A stretch of 64,000 nt of DNA from DATFDN01 sp963756545 (GTDB lineage Bacteria > Pseudomonadota > Alphaproteobacteria > Acetobacterales > Acetobacteraceae): assembly GCA_963756545.1 (NCBI GenBank), contig CAVWNY010000001.1, positions 558,001-622,000 on the forward strand, in the 5' to 3' direction. Numbering within the stretch: the stretch's first letter is position 1; every line of letters starts with the position of its first letter. Positions 31,814 to 38,641 of this stretch are shown here, one piece after another. The notes beneath the pieces are model-generated. The model worked only from the letters and a program-made list of their open reading frames with translations. It was not told the origin of the DNA and did no database searches. A program made the position numbers and the translations under genes.

Positions 31814-32284
31814 GTGAAGGACGTCCGCGACGCGCTGATGGTGGCGCGCACCAGCGACGGCAAGCTGGTCCGCCGGCCGCTGTCGCCGCATCTGCAGGTG
31901 TACAGATGGCCGGTCAGCATGGCGCTGTCGATCAGCCATCGCGTCACCGGCGTCGGGCTATCGGTGGGCGCGCTGCTGATGACGTGGTGGCTGGTCGCCG
32001 CCGCCGCCTCTGACGGCGCCTTCGCCACGGTGCAGGGCTTCCTCGGCTCGGGGTTCGGGGTGTTCCTGCTGTTTTGCTGGGCAGCGGCGCTGCTGCTGCA
32101 TCTCTTTCAGGGCATCCGTCATCTGGTATGGGACGCCGGCTGGGGGTTCGGCACCCTTGCCCAACAGGAGCCCGTGCGCGTGGGGTTCGAGAACCGGACC
32201 TACCGCACCACCGGGTGGATCGTCATCGCGGCGACGGTCGCGGCGACGCTGATTCTGTGGATCGTCGGGTTCCTGGTGTGGTGA
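31814..32284 (+). CDS. sdhC: Succinate dehydrogenase cytochrome b556 subunit SdhC
   Basis: SdhC anchors complex II and shares its heme b and quinone site with SdhD. The 156 residues include the family signature RPLSPHLQVYRWPVSMALSISHRVTG, where SISHR contains a quinone-site Ser/Arg, and LLHLFQGIRHLVWDAGWGF with the heme-ligand His. Three membrane helices are visible. The GTG at 31814 is chosen because AAAGAGG lies six bases upstream; an ATG at 31838 is the alternative. The stop overlaps sdhD (TGATG). Confidence 0.94.
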   Translation: MKDVRDALMVARTSDGKLVRRPLSPHLQVYRWPVSMALSISHRVTGVGLSVGALLMTWWLVAAAASDGAFATVQGFLGSGFGVFLLFCWAAALLLHLFQGIRHLVWDAGWGFGTLAQQEPVRVGFENRTYRTTGWIVIAATVAATLILWIVGFLVW

Positions 32285-32700
32285 TGGCAAGCGACGCGAC
32301 CCCGCCGGAGAAGGCCCTGCACGTCGACGTCCTGCGCTCCCAGCTCAAGCGCGCCCGCGGCCTCGGCTCGGCCCGCTCCGGGTCCGGCGCGTGGTGGGCG
32401 GAGCGGCTGACCTCGATCGCCCTGGTGCCGCTCACCTTGTGGTTCATCGCCTCCGTCGTCCGCCTGGAGGGCACCGATCGCGCCGGCATGATCGGCTGGC
32501 TGCACGCGCCGGTGCCGCTGGTGCTGATCCTGTGCCTGATCATCGCCACCTTCTGGCACATGGAACTTGGACTGCGCGTCGTCGTCGAGGACTACGTCCA
32601 CAACGACGCGATCCGCATCGCGATGCTGCTGTTGCAGCGCGGCCTTTGCATCGTCGCCGCGCTGCTCTGCGTGCTCGCGGCGCTGCGTTTGGGGCTTTGA
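32284..32700 (+). CDS. sdhD: Succinate dehydrogenase membrane anchor SdhD
   Basis: The 138-residue protein has three hydrophobic helices and the SdhD pattern ERLTSIALVPLTLWFIASV (first helix), FWHMELGLRVVVEDYVHND (helix 2 and loop, with heme/quinone-site residues His, Asp and Tyr), and a last helix RGLCIVAALLCVLAALRLG. It starts 1 base inside the sdhC stop and ends 9 bp before sdhA with GGAGG between, consistent with a single operon. Confidence 0.94.
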   Translation: MASDATPPEKALHVDVLRSQLKRARGLGSARSGSGAWWAERLTSIALVPLTLWFIASVVRLEGTDRAGMIGWLHAPVPLVLILCLIIATFWHMELGLRVVVEDYVHNDAIRIAMLLLQRGLCIVAALLCVLAALRLGL

Positions 32701-32709
32701 GGAGGGTTC

Positions 32710-34521
32710 ATGGACGCGTCCGCCATGCCGTCGCACGCCGCTTATACCTTCGTCGATCACGCCTACGACGTGGTGGTGGTCGGCGCCGGCGGGTCCGGGC
32801 TGCGCGCGACGCTGGGGATGGGCGCGGCGAGCCTCAAGACCGCCTGCATCACCAAGGTCTTCCCGACCCGCAGCCACACCGTCGCCGCACAGGGCGGCAT
32901 CGGCGCGGCGCTAGGCAACATGGGCGAGGACGACTGGCGCTGGCACATGTACGACACCGTCAAGGGATCCGACTGGCTCGGCGACCAGGACGCCATCGAG
33001 TACATGTGCCGGGAGGCGATCCCGGCGGTCTACGAGCTGGAGCATTTCGGCGTGCCGTTCAGCCGCACCGAGGACGGGCGCATCTACCAGCGCCCGTTCG
33101 GCGGCCACATGAAGGACTACGGCCGCGAACCGGCCCAGCGCGCCTGCGCCGCCGCCGACAGGACCGGCCACGCCATCCTGCACACGCTCTACCAGCAGTG
33201 CCTGAAGCACGAGGTGGAGTTCTTCGTGGAGTATTTCGCGCTCGACCTGATCCTTGACGAGGAGGGCGTCTGTCGCGGCGTCACCGCCTGGTGCCTGGAG
33301 GACGGATCCCTCCATCGCTTCCGCGCGCAGACGGTGGTGATGGCGACCGGAGGCTACGGGCGCGCGTTCCTGTCCTGCACCTCCGCGCACACCTGCACCG
33401 GCGACGGCAACGGCATGGTGCTGCGCGCCGGATTGCCTTGCCAGGACATGGAGTTCGTGCAGTTCCATCCCACCGGCATCTTCCCCGCCGGCTGTCTGAT
33501 CACCGAGGGGGCGCGCGGCGAGGGCGGGTATCTGACCAACGCCGAGGGCGAGCGGTTCATGGAGCGGTACGCGCCGACCGCGAAGGACCTCGCCTCGCGC
33601 GACGTGGTGTCGCGCTCCATGACCATCGAGATCAAGGAGGGTCGCGGCTGCGGGCCGGACAAGGACCACATGATGCTCCACCTGGAGCATCTCGGCGCCG
33701 CCCTGCTGCACGAGCGCCTGCCCGGCATCTCGGAGACCGCGCGGGTGTTCGCCGACGTCGACGTGACCAAGGACCCGATCCCCGTGCTGCCCACGGTGCA
33801 CTACAACATGGGCGGCATCCCGACGAACTACCACGGCGAGGTGCTGCGCCCGACGGCGGCCGACCCCGACGCCGTGATCCCCGGCCTGATGGCGGTGGGC
33901 GAATGCGCCTGCGTCTCGGTGCACGGCGCGAACCGGCTGGGCACCAACTCGCTGCTCGATCTGGTGGTGTTCGGCCGCGCGGCGGCGCAGCGCGCGGCCG
34001 AGACGGTGCGGCCGGGGGCGTCGCAGGCCCCCTTGCCGGCGCGCGCGGGGGAGGCCTCGCTCGATCGCTTCGACCGCGCCCGATATGCGCGCGGCGGCAC
34101 GCGTGTCGCCGATCTGCGCCTCGAGATGCAGCGGACCATGCAGACCCATGCGGCGGTGTTCCGCAGCAGCGCCACCCTGAAGGACGGCGTCGAGAAGATG
34201 CGGCGGGTGTGGGACGGGCTATCGGACATGTCAGTCTCCGACCGCGGCCTGATCTGGAACAGCGACCTGATGGAGGCGCTGGAGTTGCAGAACCTGATGG
34301 GCAACGCGATGACCACGATGGCGGGCGCCGAGGCCCGCACGGAAAGCCGCGGCGCGCACGCCCACGACGACTACCCCGAGCGCGACGATGCCAACTGGAT
34401 GAAGCACACGCTGGCCTGGTGCGACGATGCCGGCGACGTGCGGCTGGCGTATCGCCCGGTGAAGATGCGGACGCTGACCAACGAGGTCTCGGTGTTTCCG
34501 CCGAGGAAGCGGGTTTATTGA
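32710..34521 (+). CDS. sdhA: Succinate dehydrogenase flavoprotein subunit SdhA
   Basis: SdhA oxidises succinate to fumarate. The 603 residues show the FAD-binding start YDVVVVGAGGSGLRA, the covalent-FAD histidine H56 in TRSHTVAAQGGIGA, the capping-domain region FVQFHPTGIFPAG, LITEGARGEGGYL with the catalytic Arg context, and VHGANRLGTNSLLDLVVFGRAA. Length and motifs are canonical. A 65-codon ORF separates it from sdhB, which is unusual (see 34528-34725). Confidence 0.97.
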   Translation: MDASAMPSHAAYTFVDHAYDVVVVGAGGSGLRATLGMGAASLKTACITKVFPTRSHTVAAQGGIGAALGNMGEDDWRWHMYDTVKGSDWLGDQDAIEYMCREAIPAVYELEHFGVPFSRTEDGRIYQRPFGGHMKDYGREPAQRACAAADRTGHAILHTLYQQCLKHEVEFFVEYFALDLILDEEGVCRGVTAWCLEDGSLHRFRAQTVVMATGGYGRAFLSCTSAHTCTGDGNGMVLRAGLPCQDMEFVQFHPTGIFPAGCLITEGARGEGGYLTNAEGERFMERYAPTAKDLASRDVVSRSMTIEIKEGRGCGPDKDHMMLHLEHLGAALLHERLPGISETARVFADVDVTKDPIPVLPTVHYNMGGIPTNYHGEVLRPTAADPDAVIPGLMAVGECACVSVHGANRLGTNSLLDLVVFGRAAAQRAAETVRPGASQAPLPARAGEASLDRFDRARYARGGTRVADLRLEMQRTMQTHAAVFRSSATLKDGVEKMRRVWDGLSDMSVSDRGLIWNSDLMEALELQNLMGNAMTTMAGAEARTESRGAHAHDDYPERDDANWMKHTLAWCDDAGDVRLAYRPVKMRTLTNEVSVFPPRKRVY

Positions 34522-34527
34522 GCGCGC

Positions 34528-34725
34528 ATGGTGGAAGCCGACAATCTCGCCCTTGTCGAGCAGGAATTAAGGATCGAGCTGATGGCCACGCAGATCGAGC
34601 ACTACAAGTCGCAAATCAAGTGGGAGCCGTGGAAGGTCATCATCTTTGCGATTGGTGCTGGCGCGGCCTTCGCGACAGCGTTTATCGCCGCCTCTACTGC
34701 GGTGCTGCACGCAATCGCGCATTGA
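34528..34725 (+). CDS. Small single-span membrane protein inserted between sdhA and sdhB
   Basis: The 65-residue protein starts 6 bp after sdhA and ends 16 bp before sdhB. An N-terminal acidic helix (NLALVEQELRIELMATQIEHYKSQIKWEPWK, about residues 6-36) is followed by one membrane helix (VIIFAIGAGAAFATAFIAAS) and a short tail. I do not recognise a family. It is not a usual succinate dehydrogenase subunit. The coiled-coil-plus-one-helix design is shared with the ORF at 52474-52821 in the suc operon, although the sequences are not obviously homologous. Absence of a strong ribosome binding site lowers certainty that it is expressed. Confidence 0.6.
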   Translation: MVEADNLALVEQELRIELMATQIEHYKSQIKWEPWKVIIFAIGAGAAFATAFIAASTAVLHAIAH

Positions 34726-34741
34726 CGGACAAAAAGCAACA

Positions 34742-35524
34742 ATGGTCGCCTTCAGCCTCCCCCGGAACAGCCGCATCACCGGGGGCAAGACCTTCAAGGC
34801 CCCCCCCGGCGCCAAGCGCGTGCGCGCGTTCCGCGTCTATCGCTGGGACCCCGACGAGGGGCGAAATCCGCGCACCGATACCTTCGAGATCGACCTCGAT
34901 GCCTGCGGCCCGATGGTCCTCGACGCGCTCATCAAGATCAAGAACGAGGTCGATCCGACGCTGACCTTCCGCCGCTCCTGCCGGGAGGGCATCTGCGGCA
35001 GCTGCGCCATGAACATCGACGGCGGCAACACGCTCGCCTGCCTCAAGCCGATCGAGGACGTGAAGGGCGCGGTGCGGATCACGCCGCTGCCGCACATGGC
35101 GGTGGTGAAGGATCTCGTCCCCGACCTGTCGCAGGTCTATGCCCAGCTCCGCTCCATCGAGCCCTGGCTGAAGGCCGACACCCCCGCTCCCCCGGACGCC
35201 GAGCGGCTGCAAAGCAAGACGGAGCGCGCGCAAATCGACGGCCTGTGGGAGTGCATCCTGTGCTTCTGCTGCACCACCTCCTGCCCCAGCTACTGGTGGA
35301 ACGGCGACCGCTATCTCGGCCCGGCCGTGCTGCTCCAGGCGTATCGCTGGATCGCCGATTCGCGCGACGAGGCGACCGGGGCGCGGCTGGACGCGCTGGA
35401 GGACCCGTTCAAGCTCTATCGCTGCCACACGATCATGAACTGCACCGACACCTGCCCCAAGGGGCTGAACCCGGCGAAGGCGATCGCGGAGATCAAGCAG
35501 AAGATCGTGGAGCGGCAGGTGTAG
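34742..35524 (+). CDS. sdhB: Succinate dehydrogenase iron-sulfur subunit SdhB
   Basis: SdhB relays electrons from SdhA to ubiquinone through three clusters. The 260 residues contain the [2Fe-2S] ligands in FRRSCREGICGSCAMNIDG plus the later TLAC, the [4Fe-4S] motif CILCFCCTTSCPSYWW and the [3Fe-4S] motif CHTIMNCTDTCPKGLNP. YRW-type quinone-site tryptophans are present (SYWWNGDRYLGPAVLLQAYRW). The start at 34742 gives the normal N-terminus. Confidence 0.97.
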   Translation: MVAFSLPRNSRITGGKTFKAPPGAKRVRAFRVYRWDPDEGRNPRTDTFEIDLDACGPMVLDALIKIKNEVDPTLTFRRSCREGICGSCAMNIDGGNTLACLKPIEDVKGAVRITPLPHMAVVKDLVPDLSQVYAQLRSIEPWLKADTPAPPDAERLQSKTERAQIDGLWECILCFCCTTSCPSYWWNGDRYLGPAVLLQAYRWIADSRDEATGARLDALEDPFKLYRCHTIMNCTDTCPKGLNPAKAIAEIKQKIVERQV

Positions 35525-35602
35525 GGTGGCGGCACCCTCGAAGTAGCCTCCCGGGTGTGCATTTGCCCTTGTGTCTCGGGCAAATGTGTCCGACATTACG
35601 GA

Positions 35603-35813
35603 GTGGAATCGAGCGATCTTTTCCGCCGGCTCGGACGCCTCGCGACCCGCCGGGGATGGGCGATCGAGGTGACGCAGGGTGGTCGGCATACGAAAGTCCG
35701 ATTTAACGGGCGGTTCGCACCGGTGCCGCGCCACGCCGCCGACCTGCCGATGGGGGACGCTTCGCGCGATCCTCACCAGCTTGGCATCACGGGGGGAGGA
35801 TGTGGAGGACTGA
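35603..35813 (+). pseudogene. hicA: HicA-type mRNA interferase toxin, frameshifted in a G5 run
   Basis: From a GTG at 35603 the frame reads ESSDLFRRLGRLATRRGWAIE, then GGRHTKVRF and HAADLPMG, the HicA double-stranded-RNA-binding-like fold with its conserved GGRHTK (catalytic His). The frame is then lost at GGGGG (35752-35756). With four G instead of five, translation continues TLRAILTSL...GEDVED-stop, an exact HicA C-terminus ending 3 bp before hicB. So the gene is either inactivated by a +1 slip or misread. It lies 78 bp after sdhB on the same strand. Confidence 0.8.
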
Positions 35814-35816
35814 ACC

Positions 35817-36242
35817 ATGCGATACACCTACCCCGTCGAAGTCCTCGAAGAACCGGACGGCATCACCATCACATGCCCCGACGTGCCGGAGATGCTCACG
35901 GGCGGATGGGGCGATCTCGCGGCCAATCTCGACGCAGCCGAGGACGGATTGGCCACGGCGCTGAGCTTCTACGTCGATGACGGCCGCCCGATCCCCCCCG
36001 CCAGCCCGGCGCGCGGCCGCCCGGTGGTGGCGATCCCGGTGCTTACCGCCGCGAAGCTCGCGCTGCACGAGGCCATGTTGGCGGCCGGAGTCGGCAGCGT
36101 CGAACTCGGGCGCCGGCTCAACTTGGACGAGGAGGCGGTGCGCCGGCTGCGCGACCCGCTGCATCGCAGCCATATCGACGCCGTGGCGTCCGCGCTGCGG
36201 GCGCTGGGCCGGCGGCTCGAAGTCAGCGATGTGGCGGCGTAG
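35817..36242 (+). CDS. hicB: HicB-type antitoxin
   Basis: The 141-residue protein begins with the degenerate RNase H-like HicB domain (RYTYPVEVLEEPDGITITCPDVPEMLTGG, about residues 2-30, then AEDGLATALSFYVDDGRPIP), followed by a C-terminal helix-turn-helix (ELGRRLNLDEEAVRRLRDPLHRSHIDAVASALRALGRRLEV, about residues 95-136). This is the HicB layout with a DNA-binding tail, which usually represses the hicAB promoter. A GGAGGA sequence precedes the start. If hicA is truly broken, this is an orphan antitoxin. Confidence 0.88.
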   Translation: MRYTYPVEVLEEPDGITITCPDVPEMLTGGWGDLAANLDAAEDGLATALSFYVDDGRPIPPASPARGRPVVAIPVLTAAKLALHEAMLAAGVGSVELGRRLNLDEEAVRRLRDPLHRSHIDAVASALRALGRRLEVSDVAA

Positions 36243-36488
36243 CGGCTCACATCCGCTGGGCGCGGTCCAGACGGTCTCCGTCGGACTAGCAGCGGGGAAG
36301 AAGTCCCTCGTGCGGAACTCGCCCTTGTTCATCCTGAACAGCCGGGCCAGTTCGTTGTTCAGCTCGCCCCACGCCGGTTTGTACGCCGATTGGGGCGGGT
36401 TCGCGTCTCCCGTCCTCACGTCCCACAGCGCGACCACACGGGCGATCGTGCCAGCCGGATGGCTCAAATTGTTGGACGTTCGCAGGTG
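36240..36488 (-). pseudogene. Coding-like remnant on the minus strand, family not recognised
   Basis: One minus-strand frame reads RTSNNLSHPAGTIARVVALW, then DVRTGDANPPQSAYKPAWGE, then LNNELARLFRMNKGEF and RTRDFF. It has a balanced protein-like composition and G/C-rich third positions, unlike the other frames. No ATG or GTG start with a ribosome binding site precedes it, and an in-frame TGA lies just upstream of RTSNN. Downstream it runs into hicB. I think it is the surviving middle part of a gene, but I cannot name the family. Confidence 0.35.
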
Positions 36489-36526
36489 TCATGGGCTAAG
36501 CGGGGCGCCCCGACCGACTGAAAGAC

Positions 36527-37318
36527 ATGCCGCTTTTTCTTCCCGAGGAACTGACAGCCTACCCGAATGAGCATGGGGACTTGATCGAGGCCCACTTCGG
36601 CGCCGCCGCCGCCGACCTCGCCGCCATTCCCTCCAATGTGCGGTTCGTCCTGATCTGCTTCACCAACCGATGCGGCTCGCACTTCCTAGCCGACGCGCTG
36701 GCCTCGTCCGGCGTGCTGAACCGGGCGGGAGAGATGTTCAACGCCGAAATCGTGGTTGGCGATTCGAAGGCGCATAACCTGCGCGACCTCGGTCAGTTCG
36801 TCGGGCATCTGGCGCGCAGCCAGTCGAAGAACGGCATCCTCGTCAGCAAGGCGACGGTGACGCAAATCGCCGTGCTGGCACGGGCCGGAATCCTGGACCA
36901 CATCCTGGCGCGCACGTCGTTTTTGGTGCTGGAGCGCGACGACAAGCTCGGCCAGGCGATCTCCTACGCGCTGGCGCTGGGAACGAGCCAGTGGACGAGC
37001 GCGCACGAGGCGCGTGCCGCCGCTGATGCCGTGCCGTTCAATCCAGACCTGGTGCGCGACTTCATCAACGGGATCGCTAACGAGATGTCGCTGTTTGACC
37101 GATTTTTCGGCCTAAACGGGATTACACCGCTGCATATCAGTTACGAGATGCTGGGCGCGATGCCGGATTTGATAGTAGCGTGGATCGGCACATGGCTGCG
37201 GCTGGCTCTTCGTTTTAAGCCTCTAGCTTTGCGCTTCCGTCGTCAGTCTGCCGATGTCAACCAGCGTTGGCGTAAACAGTACCTTGGTTTAGAGGAAAAC
37301 TATAGAGGTGGCCGCTGA
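36527..37318 (+). CDS. Stf0-type sulfotransferase
   Basis: The 263-residue protein has the PAPS-binding 5'-phosphosulfate loop FVLICFTNRCGSHFLADALASSG (about residues 41-63) and the Stf0-like second segment LERDDKLGQAISYALALGTSQWTS (about 144-167), with NEMSLFDRFFGLNG and HISYEML after it. Such enzymes sulfate a cell-surface sugar, as in mycobacterial trehalose or rhizobial Nod factors. GC content falls along the gene, most clearly after about 37080. That and the following gene suggest a horizontally acquired surface-polysaccharide module. The acceptor is unknown. Confidence 0.8.
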   Translation: MPLFLPEELTAYPNEHGDLIEAHFGAAAADLAAIPSNVRFVLICFTNRCGSHFLADALASSGVLNRAGEMFNAEIVVGDSKAHNLRDLGQFVGHLARSQSKNGILVSKATVTQIAVLARAGILDHILARTSFLVLERDDKLGQAISYALALGTSQWTSAHEARAAADAVPFNPDLVRDFINGIANEMSLFDRFFGLNGITPLHISYEMLGAMPDLIVAWIGTWLRLALRFKPLALRFRRQSADVNQRWRKQYLGLEENYRGGR

Positions 37319-37386
37319 ACACATTTACAAAGACGGTCGGGCCTGGTGATGGCTCACACTTCCCAGCCGACGATAAGGGCCAGACT

Positions 37387-38526
37387 GTGGTAACCAATTT
37401 TCCCATGATGAACTCTGCGACCATGCCGCTCGACGAGATCTATACCAAGTTTGAGAGCTTGGGGAATAATTGTGAGCTCGGCATTGTGCAACGTAGGTCC
37501 GGCTATGACGCCCCAGGACTTTTCAGGAATGTTGGCTATCTCAATGTATTGCAAATTGTCAAGGCGCTCACTGTAAATCTAGATACGATGTTCGACCTTG
37601 GCGCGTTTTCGTTTTTGCACCGGGAAGGTTGGCCGGATTGGGTACTTCATTGTGATCGCTTCGGCTTTGCTTTTCATTCTGGTATTCCCGCGCATATCGA
37701 CAGGGGTGGGCTAGAATGGGAGCGGTACTCGGGCAAATGCATCGCTTCATTTTTGTTTATGAAGCGAAAGTTTCAGGAAGACCTTTCGAATGGCACGAAA
37801 TGTTTTGTCTTTCGATCAAGAGAAGCCCTGGAGGGGGCCGAAATTGATCGCCTCCACTTAGCGATAGGAGCTTGCGGGCCAGGTTGGCTGCTTTACGTTC
37901 GGGAAGACGACTTGATCCCCGCAGGCTCCGTTCGCCTCATCAGGGACAGATTGCTAGTCGCCTCGGTCGCCCGTCTCTCGAACGAAAATCCGCCTCAAAT
38001 CGAATTCCTATCCTGGGAAAAAATTGCGCGCAAAGCGCTGGCAATCAGATATGGAGGTCGCGGTTTCCCTGGTATGTGGCAGTCGCCAAACGCCGAAACA
38101 AATCTCGTTTTGGATGTCCCACCACCCTCTGAAGGGTTGGATGTTCTGGAGCATTCAATTTTGCCGCACGCCGACGGGGAGCCGGTGTTTAATTATCATC
38201 GATCGGATGCTCACCCAGACGGAACTTATACGGCGACGTGCTGGGTGCTGGTGCCTGACGAGTTCGATGCGAAAAGCATTGGCTTGGCCATGCTTGGCTA
38301 CCGCTCGCTTCGCTTCAAGGAGATCGACTTGCAGAGGCGCGGGATATGGCAGCGGATTTGGGCAACCACTCGTATACCATCCGACCGGCGCGGGCTGGCA
38401 CCCAGCCTTATAGCTAACGGCACTTCATCGGGGAAGAAAATCTACACGGCAGGATGGGAACTTATCGAAGGGACTAGCTACGATTGGGCCTATAACCGCG
38501 TTATCCCGCTCGGAGATCGTGTCTGA
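37387..38526 (+). CDS. DUF1796-like putative papain-like protein of a surface-glycan locus
   Basis: The 379-residue protein begins (after a short leader) with FESLGNNCELGIVQRRSGYDAPGLFRNVGY. The SLGxNCE-x-G-x-x-Q-R-R segment is typical of alphaproteobacterial proteins related to DUF1796, with a cysteine that has been proposed as a papain-like nucleophile. The rest has mixed alpha/beta character without a family name I can give. GC content is clearly below that of the core genes, and codon choice is less biased. Start may be the GTG at 37387 or the ATG at 37405. It follows the sulfotransferase by 68 bp and is likely part of the same transcript. Confidence 0.65.
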   Translation: MVTNFPMMNSATMPLDEIYTKFESLGNNCELGIVQRRSGYDAPGLFRNVGYLNVLQIVKALTVNLDTMFDLGAFSFLHREGWPDWVLHCDRFGFAFHSGIPAHIDRGGLEWERYSGKCIASFLFMKRKFQEDLSNGTKCFVFRSREALEGAEIDRLHLAIGACGPGWLLYVREDDLIPAGSVRLIRDRLLVASVARLSNENPPQIEFLSWEKIARKALAIRYGGRGFPGMWQSPNAETNLVLDVPPPSEGLDVLEHSILPHADGEPVFNYHRSDAHPDGTYTATCWVLVPDEFDAKSIGLAMLGYRSLRFKEIDLQRRGIWQRIWATTRIPSDRRGLAPSLIANGTSSGKKIYTAGWELIEGTSYDWAYNRVIPLGDRV

Positions 38527-38641
38527 ACCGGACGCGGCCATCGATGGTTGTTGACGCAGGCGTCAGACGGGGAGGCGCTGATCAAGGTTTGAGTGGGACA
38601 CCGAGGAGATTTAAGGAGGTAGCAATTCGGCTAGGTGTCAA

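Noticed and set aside
31178..31939. 253-codon minus-strand frame overlapping parDE and sdhC upstream region
   Set aside because: It crosses the parDE genes in a third frame and lacks protein character.
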